From Micromonospora ureilytica (lineage in GTDB: Bacteria > Actinomycetota > Actinomycetes > Mycobacteriales > Micromonosporaceae): a DNA stretch of 64,000 nucleotides. The DNA lies in contig NZ_JADOTX010000001.1 in the NCBI RefSeq assembly GCF_015751765.1, positions 6,696,001-6,760,000 of the forward strand, in the 5' to 3' direction. This document shows positions 35,096-43,106 of this stretch, piece by piece (position 1 is the stretch's first letter; each line of letters starts with the position of its first letter). Position numbers and translations under genes: made by a program. The notes beneath the pieces were generated by a model. That model had not been told where the DNA came from, made no database searches, and saw only the letters and a list, made by a program, of their open reading frames with translations.

Positions 35096-36145
35096 ATGTG
35101 GCGGGGTCTGATCGAGGCGTACCGGGATCGGCTGCCGGTCACCGCGGCCACGCCGGTCGTCACGCTGCACGAGGGGAACACCCCGCTGTTGCCGGCGCCG
35201 GTGCTGTCCGCCCGGCTGGGGTGCGACGTGCACCTCAAGGTGGAGGGCGCCAACCCGACCGGCTCCTTCAAGGACCGGGGGATGACCCTCGCGGTGTCCA
35301 AGGCGGTCGAGGCCGGCAACAAGGCCATCATCTGCGCCTCCACCGGCAACACCAGCGCCTCCGCCGCGGCGTACGCGGCTCGGGCCGGGCTGACCTGTGC
35401 CGTGTTGGTGCCGCAGGGCAAGATCGCGTTGGGCAAGCTGGCCCAGGCGCTGGTGCACGGCGCGAAGCTGCTCCAGGTGAGTGGCAACTTCGACGACTGC
35501 CTCGCGACGGCGGCCAAGCTCGCCCAGGACTACCCGGTCGCGTTGGTCAACTCGGTCAACATCGATCGGCTGCACGGCCAGAAGACCGCGGCGTTCGAGA
35601 TCGTCGAGGCGCTCGGTGACGCGCCCGACATCCACTGCCTGCCGGTCGGCAACGCCGGCAACATCTCCGCGTACTGGATGGGATATTCGGAGGAGATGAC
35701 CGCCGGCGCCACCACCCGGACGCCGAAGATGTACGGCTTCCAGGCCGCCGGGGCGGCCCCGATCGTGACCGGCAAGGTGGTGCCGGAGCCGTCGACGATC
35801 GCCACGGCGATCCGGATCGGCAACCCGGCGAGCTGGACCAAGGCACTGGATGCCCGGGACGCGTCCGGTGGCCTGATCGCGTCGGTGACCGACCGGGAGA
35901 TCCTTTCCGCGTACCGTCTGCTCGCTCGCGAGGTGGGGGTCTTCGTCGAGCTGGGCAGCGCGGCCAGCGTGGCCGGCCTGTTGCAGCAGGCCGCGGCGGG
36001 CGCGGTGCCGCCCGGCTCCACTGTGGTCTGCACGGTGACCGGCCACGGGCTGAAGGACCCGGAGTGGGCGATCTCCACCGCGCCGGCGCCGTTGACCATC
36101 GCGAACGACCCGCTGGCCGCGGCCCGCGCGCTCGACCTGGCCTGA
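35096..36145 (+). CDS. thrC: Threonine synthase
   Basis: This 349-residue fold-type II PLP enzyme converts phosphohomoserine to threonine. The PLP lysine is in [17 protein letters not shown] near residue 61, and the phosphate loop is [15 protein letters not shown] near residue 183. GAGGAG lies 6 nt before the ATG. The 140-nt gap from hom holds a small stem (CGGGACG...CGTCCCG) that could be an attenuator or terminator, but no leader peptide rich in Thr was seen. thrB is not adjacent; it lies 5.7 kb downstream. Confidence 0.95.
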   Translation: MWRGLIEAYRDRLPVTAATPVVTLHEGNTPLLPAPVLSARLGCDVHLKVEGANPTGSFKDRGMTLAVSKAVEAGNKAIICASTGNTSASAAAYAARAGLTCAVLVPQGKIALGKLAQALVHGAKLLQVSGNFDDCLATAAKLAQDYPVALVNSVNIDRLHGQKTAAFEIVEALGDAPDIHCLPVGNAGNISAYWMGYSEEMTAGATTRTPKMYGFQAAGAAPIVTGKVVPEPSTIATAIRIGNPASWTKALDARDASGGLIASVTDREILSAYRLLAREVGVFVELGSAASVAGLLQQAAAGAVPPGSTVVCTVTGHGLKDPEWAISTAPAPLTIANDPLAAARALDLA

Positions 36146-36286
36146 GCGCGCCACCGTCCGGGTGGTGATCGACGGCGGGTAGGCGGACGGCGGGCCGGCC
36201 TGGGGGTGGCGGGGGTCGAGGTATGCGAGTCCGGCACACTTTCGGGTATCCCCGCCCGCATTCTCGTTCAGGAGTGAGCCAGGCCG

Positions 36287-39200
36287 ATGTCGCTGCTCGC
36301 CAGATTCAGCCTCGCCAACCGAGGGCTGATTGCCCTCATCGCGGTGGTGACCACGGTGTTCGGAGCGTTCGCCGTGCCGTCGCTGAAGCAGCAACTGCTG
36401 CCGTCGCTCGAGTTCCCGGCCGCGTTCATCGTGGCCCCCTATCCCGGCGCCGGCCCCGAGATCGTCGAGTCGCAGGTGACCGAGCCGATCGAGAACGCCC
36501 TCCAGGGCATCCCGGGGCTGGACAAGGTCACCTCCACGTCTCGCGAGGGCGCCGCCACCGTCCAGGTGACGTACGAGTTCGGCACCGACCTCGACGACGT
36601 GGTCAACAAGATGCAGACCGCGTTGAGCCGGATCGACTCCCAGCTGCCGGAGAACGTCGACCCGCAGGTCATCGCCGGTAGCACCGACGACCTTCCGGCT
36701 GTGGTGTTGGCCGCGGCCGGCGCGGCGGACGAGCGGGCGCTCGCCGAGAAGCTGCGCGCGACGGTGGTGCCGGAGCTGGAGGGCATTGAGGGGGTACGCA
36801 CGGTCGAGGTGACCGGCACCCGCGACGACATCGTGGTGGTGACCCCGGACCCGGCGAAGCTGGCCGCCGCGAAGGTCCAGCCGACGGCGATCGGCGCGGC
36901 GCTGAAGACCAACGGCGTGGCGGTCCCGGCCGGCGCGGTGACCGACGGCTCGCTGGCCCTCCCGGTGCAGGTCGGCACGCCGATCGCCACCCTGGAGGAC
37001 CTGCGCGGCATCGTGGTCGTCCCGGGCGCGGCACCCGTCCGCCTCGGTGACGTGGCGGCGGTCGAGCAGCAGCTCGCCCCGGCCACGGCGATCACCCGGA
37101 CCAACGGCAAGGACAGCCTCGGCATCGCGGTCACCGCGGCGCCGGACGGCAACGCCGTGCAGATCTCGCACGAGATCCGCGACCGGCTCGACGGCCTGAA
37201 GGACGCCTCCGGCGCGGAGCTGACAGTCGTCTTCGACCAGGCGCCGTTCGTCGAGAAGTCGATCGAGTCGCTGACCACGGAGGGCCTGCTGGGCCTGGTG
37301 ATGGCGGTCATCGTCATCCTGGTCTTCCTGCTGTCGGTGCGCTCGACCGTGGTCACCGCGGTTTCCATCCCGCTCTCCGTGCTGGTGGCGCTGATCGCCC
37401 TGTGGATCGGTGACTACTCGCTCAACCTGCTCACCCTCGGCGCGTTGACCATCGCGGTCGGTCGGGTGGTGGACGACTCGATTGTGGTGTTGGAGAACAT
37501 CAAACGACACCTGGAGTACGGCGAGGAGAAGCGGCACGCCATCATCACAGGTGTCCGGGAGGTGGCCGGTGCGGTGACCGCGTCCACCCTCACGACGGTG
37601 GCGGTGTTCGCGCCGATCGCGCTGGTCGGCGGGTTCGTGGGCCAGCTCTTCGCGCCGTTCGCGATCACCGTGACGGTGGCTCTGCTCGCCTCGCTGCTGG
37701 TGTCGCTGACAGTCATCCCGGTCCTCGCGTACTGGTTCCTCAAGCCGCGCGGCGGCACCGCGGACGACGAGGCGGTCCGGCGCGCCGCGGAGGAGAAGGA
37801 GCTGCGTAGCCCGTTGCAGCGGGCGTACCTGCCGGTGATCGGGTTCGCCACCCGCAAGCGGTCGACCCGCTGGATCACGGTCGGTCTCGGCCTGCTGGTG
37901 CTCTTCGGCACCTTCGGTCTGGCGCAGAAGTTGGAGACCAACTTCCTGGACGACTCCGGCCAGGACACTCTCAACATGAGCCAGGAACTGCCGGCCGGCA
38001 GTGGCCTGGCGGCCACCGACGCGGCGGCCAAGCAGGTCGAGTCGGTGCTGTCCCGGACCAAGGGCGTCGAGACGTACCAGGTGACCGCCGGCGGTGGGGA
38101 CAACCCGTGGGCGGGCGGCGGCGGCAACAATGTCGCCAGCTGGTCGTTGGCGCTCGACGGTGACACCGACGCGAAGCAGATGCGTGAGGTGCTGCGCAAG
38201 GAGTTCGACAAGCTCGGCGCCGGTGTGGGTGAGGTCAGCTTCGGTGGCGGGCAGGAGGCGTCGACCAGCCAGCTGGAGGTGATCGTCCAGGCCAGCGACC
38301 CGGAGGCGTTGACCCGGGCCGCCGAGGAGGCGCGGGCCGCGATGGCCGGTGTCCCGGACGTCGAGGACGTCACCACCAGCCTGGCCGCGCGGGTGCCGCG
38401 GGTCGACGTGACAGTCGACCGGGTCGCCGCCGGGCGGGCCGGGCTCACCGAGGCCGCCGTGGGGCAGCTCGTGTCGCAGGCGTTCCGGGGAGCGCCGCTG
38501 GGTCAGGTCGCGCTCGACGGCCAGCAGCAGAACGTGGTGCTGCGGTTGGGCACGCAGCCCCCGATGACAGTGGAGGAGCTGCGGGCACTGCCGGTGGGTC
38601 CGGTCAAGCTGGACGACATCGCGGACGTCACGCAGGGTGAGGGCCCGCAGCAGGTCACCCGGATCGACGGTGAGCGCAGCGTGTCGGTGACCGGCGCGGC
38701 GACCGGCTCGAACCTGGGCGCGACCAGCACCGAGTTGCAGAAGCGGCTGGACGGCATCGACGTGCCGGGCGCGAGCTTCACCATCGGTGGTGTCAGCGCT
38801 GATCAGGCGGATGCCTTCGCGGACCTGGGTCTGGCGGTGCTGGCCGCGATCGCGATCGTCTTCCTGATCATGGTGGCCACGTTCCGCAGCCTCACCCAGT
38901 CGTTGATCCTGCTGATCTCCATCCCGTTCGCGTCGACCGGCGCGATCGGCCTGCTGTTGATCACCGGGACGCCGCTCGGTGTGCCGGCGCTGATCGGCGT
39001 GCTGATGCTGGTCGGCATCGTGGTGACCAACGCGATCGTGTTGCTCGACCTGATCAACCAGTATCGGGCGCAGGGCATGGGGGTCCGGGAGGCGGTGGTC
39101 GAAGGCGGCCGTCGCCGGCTGCGCCCGATCCTGATGACGGCGGTGGCGACCATCTTCGCGCTGCTGCCGATGGCGTTCGGCTTGACCGGTGAGGGCGGCT

Positions 39201-39565
39201 TCATCTCTCAGCCGCTGGCGGTCGTGGTGATCGGTGGTCTGCTCAGCTCGACGCTGCTCACGCTGATCCTGGTGCCGACGCTGTACTCGATGGTGGAGCA
39301 CACCAAGGAGTCGCTGCGGGGTCGGCGCGCACGGCGGCGCTCCGGCGGGCCGGCGGTGACCACGACGGACACGGACGAGGCGCCGGCCCCGAACCAGGTC
39401 GCGGTGCCGAGCGGCGCACCCGCTCCGGCTGCGGCCGAGGGTGCGCAGCCGGCCGGGCGACCCGCGCCGTCGGCCGCCCTGGTGGAGGGCACGGACCAGT
39501 TCGAGGTGCTGCGGCTGCCCCGTAGCCGTACCTCGCCACTGCCTCCGGCGGAGCCGACCGAGTAG
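36287..39565 (+). CDS. RND-family efflux permease (AcrB/SwrC-like)
   Basis: This 1092-residue transporter has TM1 at residues 10-30 (GLIALIAVVTTVFGAFAVPS) and two large porter loops. Two six-helix bundles follow; the first has the proton-relay pair Asp396-Asp397 in GRVVDDSIVVLENI. ISIPFASTGAIGLLLITGTP lies in the second bundle. The periplasmic-type loops contain glycine-rich inserts (GGGDNPWAGGGGNN). A 90-residue Pro/Ala-rich tail follows the last helix. No membrane-fusion or outer-membrane partner is nearby, as expected in a monoderm. CAGGAG precedes the ATG. It is the first of three genes that separate thrC from thrB. Confidence 0.9.
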   Translation: MSLLARFSLANRGLIALIAVVTTVFGAFAVPSLKQQLLPSLEFPAAFIVAPYPGAGPEIVESQVTEPIENALQGIPGLDKVTSTSREGAATVQVTYEFGTDLDDVVNKMQTALSRIDSQLPENVDPQVIAGSTDDLPAVVLAAAGAADERALAEKLRATVVPELEGIEGVRTVEVTGTRDDIVVVTPDPAKLAAAKVQPTAIGAALKTNGVAVPAGAVTDGSLALPVQVGTPIATLEDLRGIVVVPGAAPVRLGDVAAVEQQLAPATAITRTNGKDSLGIAVTAAPDGNAVQISHEIRDRLDGLKDASGAELTVVFDQAPFVEKSIESLTTEGLLGLVMAVIVILVFLLSVRSTVVTAVSIPLSVLVALIALWIGDYSLNLLTLGALTIAVGRVVDDSIVVLENIKRHLEYGEEKRHAIITGVREVAGAVTASTLTTVAVFAPIALVGGFVGQLFAPFAITVTVALLASLLVSLTVIPVLAYWFLKPRGGTADDEAVRRAAEEKELRSPLQRAYLPVIGFATRKRSTRWITVGLGLLVLFGTFGLAQKLETNFLDDSGQDTLNMSQELPAGSGLAATDAAAKQVESVLSRTKGVETYQVTAGGGDNPWAGGGGNNVASWSLALDGDTDAKQMREVLRKEFDKLGAGVGEVSFGGGQEASTSQLEVIVQASDPEALTRAAEEARAAMAGVPDVEDVTTSLAARVPRVDVTVDRVAAGRAGLTEAAVGQLVSQAFRGAPLGQVALDGQQQNVVLRLGTQPPMTVEELRALPVGPVKLDDIADVTQGEGPQQVTRIDGERSVSVTGAATGSNLGATSTELQKRLDGIDVPGASFTIGGVSADQADAFADLGLAVLAAIAIVFLIMVATFRSLTQSLILLISIPFASTGAIGLLLITGTPLGVPALIGVLMLVGIVVTNAIVLLDLINQYRAQGMGVREAVVEGGRRRLRPILMTAVATIFALLPMAFGLTGEGGFISQPLAVVVIGGLLSSTLLTLILVPTLYSMVEHTKESLRGRRARRRSGGPAVTTTDTDEAPAPNQVAVPSGAPAPAAAEGAQPAGRPAPSAALVEGTDQFEVLRLPRSRTSPLPPAEPTE

Positions 39566-39582
39566 GTCGGAACGCGGTTCCG

Positions 39583-39615
39583 AACGCCCCCGGTGGATTT
39601 TTCACCGGGGGCGTT
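39583..39615 (+). terminator. Strong terminator after the RND gene
   Basis: AACGCCCCCGGTG pairs perfectly with CACCGGGGGCGTT around a T-rich loop, 18 nt after the stop codon. It isolates the RND gene from the deacetylase. Confidence 0.9.
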
Positions 39616-39694
39616 TCCAGCTCCATCCGACCGAAACACTCCGACTCGACCGACCCACACTTTGTGTAACTTCTTGCATACTCCTCGTAGATGG

Positions 39695-40543
39695 ATGGGG
39701 GTGTGGGTGGAGCGGGGTGGGCGGACGGACAAGGGCGCGCGCGGGTGGGGGCGACGCGACCTCTTGCGCCGTGGCCTGCTGGTGCTGGGCGGTGTGGCGC
39801 TCGGCGCGGGGACGCCCGAGGCGTGGTGGATCACCCACCGCCGGATGCCGATCGCCGGCCGCCCCGCCAGCACCACCCTCGGTAACGGCCAGCAGGATGT
39901 CGGCTCCGGCGCCCTGGAGGTCGTCTGGTCGGGGAGGACCGACCAGCGCCTGGTGGCCCTCACCTTCGACGACGGCCCCGCACCACAGTGGACTCCGATG
40001 GTGCTCGACACCCTGGCCCAGCACCGGGTTCCGGCCACCTTCTTCATGGTCGGGGCGCAGGTCCGCCGGCACGCCGACGTCGTCCGTGACCGGCTTGCCG
40101 GGCACGAGGTGGGCAACCACAGCTGGGAGCACCGGGACCTGGCCGAACTGGACGCCGCCGAAGCGTACGACGACCTGCGCCGCAGCCACGACGTGATCGC
40201 CGACCTGACCGGGACACCGCCGGTGCTCCTCCGGCCGCCGTACGGCCACCTGGGCGGGGCGGTGCTGCACGCGGCGGCCCGGCTGGACTATCGGCTGGTG
40301 CTCTGGTCGTTGCAGATGGTGGAGCGTGAGTTCCCCGACGATCCGGCCGGGCACGCCCGGCGAATCGTGGAGCGGGTCCGACCGGGAACGATCGTGCTCG
40401 GCCACGATGTGGGGGCGCGCCGGCGGCTGGTCGCCCTGCGGGGCCTGACCGACATGATCAACGGGTTACGGTCCCGCGGTTACACCTTCGTCACGGTTTC
40501 CGCGCTGCTGGGAGCGGGTGTGGCTCCGACACCGACCAGGTAG
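39695..40543 (+). CDS. Exported polysaccharide deacetylase (NodB domain) with Tat-type signal
   Basis: This is an enzyme of about 282 residues. The N-terminus has a twin-arginine motif, GRRDLLRRGLLVLGGVALGA, predicting Tat export. The NodB catalytic motifs are complete: LTFDDGP (Asp-Asp), GNHSWEHRDL (metal histidines), LRPPYGH, and IVLGHD with the catalytic His. It should deacetylate N-acetylated cell-wall or surface glycans. ATG 39695 is chosen; GTG codons at 39701 and 39707 are alternatives. No strong ribosome binding site was seen. Confidence 0.87.
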   Translation: MGVWVERGGRTDKGARGWGRRDLLRRGLLVLGGVALGAGTPEAWWITHRRMPIAGRPASTTLGNGQQDVGSGALEVVWSGRTDQRLVALTFDDGPAPQWTPMVLDTLAQHRVPATFFMVGAQVRRHADVVRDRLAGHEVGNHSWEHRDLAELDAAEAYDDLRRSHDVIADLTGTPPVLLRPPYGHLGGAVLHAAARLDYRLVLWSLQMVEREFPDDPAGHARRIVERVRPGTIVLGHDVGARRRLVALRGLTDMINGLRSRGYTFVTVSALLGAGVAPTPTR

Positions 40544-40546
40544 GGT
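40541..40546 (+). promoter_or_regulatory. -10 box TAGGGT, leaderless promoter for MFS gene
   Basis: TAGGGT overlaps the deacetylase stop codon and ends 8 nt before GTG 40555; no ribosome binding site is present. Confidence 0.4.
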
Positions 40547-40554
40547 CGCGCTCC

Positions 40555-41799
40555 GTGGCGTCCACCCTCTCGGTTCTGACCGGCAATCGGAGCTTTCGCA
40601 ACCTGTTCCTCGCCGAGTTGGTGGTCTTCGGCGCCGACTGGTTCGTCATGGTGCCGCTGTTGGTGCTGCTGCCGCAACTGACCGGCAGCGGCGTCTGGGG
40701 CGCGCTGGTGTTGGCTGTGGACACCGGCATCGTGGCGTTGCTGCTGCCGTACACCGGCACGATCGCCGACCGCTTCGACCGCCGGAAGATCATGATCTGC
40801 GCGAACGTCGCCGCGCTGGCGGGCGTGCTGCTGCTGCTCGGTGTGCGGAATGCCGGAACGGCGTGGCTGGCGCTTGTCGCGATCGGCGTGGTGGCGGTCG
40901 CCAAGGCGTTCTACTCGCCGGCCGCCCAGGCCGCGCTGCCCAACGTGCTGGAGCCGCACGAGCTCGCCGCCGGCAACGCCGTCGCAGGCTCGGCCTGGGG
41001 CACCATGACCGTGGTCGGCGCCTCCCTCGGCGGCGTACTCAGCACCGCTGCCGGCCCGTACGTCTGCTTCTGGGTGGCGGCGGTGGGCCTGGCGATGGCT
41101 GCGGGCCTCGCCACCCGGATCCGCCGGCCGTTGCAGGCACCCCGGGACGCCGACCAACCGGCCCAGCGGACCTGGTCGGCCGTCCGCGAGGCGCTCGGCT
41201 ACATCGGTCACCGTCCCCGGGTGCTCGCGCTTGTCACTGTGAAGTCCGCGGTGGGCCTGGGCAACGGCGTGCTGACCGTGTTCCCGCTGCTGGCCGGTGT
41301 GTACGGTGTCGGCCCGCTCGGCGCCGGCCTGCTCTTCGCGGTACGGGGCGCGGGAGCATTGGTGGGGCCGATCCTGATGCGCCGGGTGCTGACCAACCGG
41401 GCCTGGCTGCTGCCCGGCCTCGCGTTGTCCATGTCGCTCTACGGCCTGTCCTACCTGGGCACCTCGGTGGTGCGATGGTTTCCGCTGGTGCTGCTGCTGG
41501 TCTTCGTGGCGCACTTCGCGGGTGGCAGCAACTGGGTGATGTCGAACTTCGCACTCCAGGGCGAGGTCCCGGACCGGCTACGTGGCCGCGTCTTCGCCAC
41601 CGACATGATGCTGGCGACGCTGGCGATCTCGGTGAGCCAACTGGCGGTGGCCCTGGTGGTGGACGTGGTCGACGAACGGGTGGTGCTCGCCGGCTGCGGT
41701 CTGATCACCCTCGTGTACGCGGTCGGTTGGCGGATCGCCACCCGCCGGCTGTCGCTCACCGACCCGGCCGCCGAGCCGGTCCCGGACCCGGCCGGCTGA
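40555..41799 (+). CDS. MFS transporter (12-TM, enterobactin-exporter-like)
   Basis: This 414-residue membrane protein begins LSVLTGNRSFRNLFLAELVV, typical of the MFS_3/EntS-like group. The loop-2 motif A appears as GTIADRFDRRKIMICANVAA, and SPAAQAALPNVLEPHELAAGNAV is the usual mid-domain motif. About 12 helices are visible, and the central loop is short and acidic. The transported compound is unknown. It has a leaderless-type start and lies between the deacetylase and thrB, so it is part of the block inserted in the thr genes. Confidence 0.87.
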   Translation: MASTLSVLTGNRSFRNLFLAELVVFGADWFVMVPLLVLLPQLTGSGVWGALVLAVDTGIVALLLPYTGTIADRFDRRKIMICANVAALAGVLLLLGVRNAGTAWLALVAIGVVAVAKAFYSPAAQAALPNVLEPHELAAGNAVAGSAWGTMTVVGASLGGVLSTAAGPYVCFWVAAVGLAMAAGLATRIRRPLQAPRDADQPAQRTWSAVREALGYIGHRPRVLALVTVKSAVGLGNGVLTVFPLLAGVYGVGPLGAGLLFAVRGAGALVGPILMRRVLTNRAWLLPGLALSMSLYGLSYLGTSVVRWFPLVLLLVFVAHFAGGSNWVMSNFALQGEVPDRLRGRVFATDMMLATLAISVSQLAVALVVDVVDERVVLAGCGLITLVYAVGWRIATRRLSLTDPAAEPVPDPAG

Positions 41800-41851
41800 A
41801 CTCGGCGGTCCCAGGCAGCGGGCACGGGGCCGGTTCGTCGGTGCCGACCCC

Positions 41852-41857
41852 TAGCAT
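41852..41857 (+). promoter_or_regulatory. -10 box TAGCAT, leaderless thrB promoter
   Basis: TAGCAT is followed by GAGCGC and the GTG of thrB. No ribosome binding site is present, so the mRNA probably begins at the start codon. Confidence 0.55.
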
Positions 41858-41863
41858 GAGCGC

Positions 41864-42808
41864 GTGCCGACGAACTTCACCGCCGAGCCGGTCCGAGTCC
41901 GGGTTCCCGCGACCAGTGCCAACCTGGGCCCGGGCTTCGACGCGCTGGGTCTCGCCCTCGGGCTCCACGACGACGTGGCCGCCGAGGTCGCGTCGGGCGG
42001 TGTGCGGGTGACAGTGACCGGGCAGGGCGCCGGTGAGCTGCCCGACGACGACCGACACCTGGTGGTGCGGGCCATGCGCGCCGCGTTCGACGTGCTCGGG
42101 GCCCACCCCGACGGGCTGAGCGTGGAGTGCGTCAACCGGATCCCGCAGGCGCGTGGGCTGGGCTCGTCGTCCGCCGCGATCGTCGCCGGGGTGCTGCTGG
42201 CCCGTGCCCTCGTCGTCGATGGCGAGCACCGCCTCGACGACGCCGGCGCGCTCCGGCTGGCCGCCGAGATCGAGGGCCACCCCGACAACGTGGCGCCGTG
42301 CCTGCTCGGTGGTTTCACAGTGGCCTGGTCCGAGCCGGGTGGTGCCCGGGCGGTGTCCCTGCCGGTCGCCGACGCGGTGCGGCCCACCGTTTTCGTTCCG
42401 TCGGAACGCGGACTGACCGCGACCGCGCGGGCGGCTCTGCCGGCCACCGTGCCGCATGGCGACGCCGCGTTGACCGCGGGCCGGGCGGCACTGCTGGTGC
42501 ACGCGCTCACCACGGACCCGACCCTGCTGCTGCCGGCCACCGTCGACCGGCTCCATCAGGATTATCGCGCAGCCGGGATGCCCGGCACGTCTTCCCTGGT
42601 CAACGCGTTGCGAGAGGCCGGTGTGGCAGCTGTGGTCAGTGGGGCGGGCCCGACTGTCCTGGCGCTCAGCGGGCCTCCAGCGGGCTTCCCGGTGGGAACA
42701 GACTGGGAGATCTGGCAGTTACCGATAGACGTCAGCGGCGCACGGGTCGCACGGGGTAGACTTGGACACGCCGAGCGGGACCCTGTTGCCGCAGGTCGGA
42801 AGAGTTGA
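41864..42808 (+). CDS. thrB: Homoserine kinase
   Basis: This 314-residue GHMP kinase makes phosphohomoserine for threonine synthase. VRVPATSANLGPGFDALGLA is the N-terminal signature, and RIPQARGLGSSSAAIVAGVL near residue 90 is the phosphate-binding loop. AAVVSGAGPTVLAL is the third motif. The whole domain is present. Unlike the usual hom-thrC-thrB order, it has been separated from thrC by three transporter or cell-surface genes and has its own leaderless promoter. Confidence 0.95.
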   Translation: MPTNFTAEPVRVRVPATSANLGPGFDALGLALGLHDDVAAEVASGGVRVTVTGQGAGELPDDDRHLVVRAMRAAFDVLGAHPDGLSVECVNRIPQARGLGSSSAAIVAGVLLARALVVDGEHRLDDAGALRLAAEIEGHPDNVAPCLLGGFTVAWSEPGGARAVSLPVADAVRPTVFVPSERGLTATARAALPATVPHGDAALTAGRAALLVHALTTDPTLLLPATVDRLHQDYRAAGMPGTSSLVNALREAGVAAVVSGAGPTVLALSGPPAGFPVGTDWEIWQLPIDVSGARVARGRLGHAERDPVAAGRKS

Positions 42809-42815
42809 TTACGCT
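42786..42815 (+). promoter_or_regulatory. Possible rho promoter (TTGCCG-18-TACGCT)
   Basis: TTGCCG and TACGCT are 18 nt apart at the end of thrB, giving a leader of about 285 nt before rho. The 298-nt gap otherwise holds no gene that I can support. Rho often controls its own leader, so a long 5' region is expected. Confidence 0.35.
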
Positions 42816-43106
42816 CTAGACCTAGCACAGCCGCGAAGCACGCGATCTCCTGCGGGGCGGCGCACCCCCGAAGCTCTCGGCGGTCAGCCCGTCTACCCCT
42901 GCCAAAGGCCCACGCCGCACCGCAGTTTCCACAGGTCGCCGCAGACGGCGAGACCTGCTCACCGACGTTGGTGAGTCGGGATACCGACCGGCTGCTGTGT
43001 CACAAGACTCCCGCGACGCGTCCTTGCGAGGCGGGTGCACCGAGGCCGCCCGGCCACCTGAGCTCCGACTCCGGGCAGTCCCGGCCTTATCGAGGGAAGG
43101 AATCCA

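Noticed and set aside
34697..39301. A 1534-codon open frame on the minus strand, opposite the RND gene
   Set aside because: Its translation is Arg/His/Gly-rich shadow sequence without domains, and the plus strand carries hom (end), thrC and a full RND transporter. Long antisense frames are expected at this GC content.
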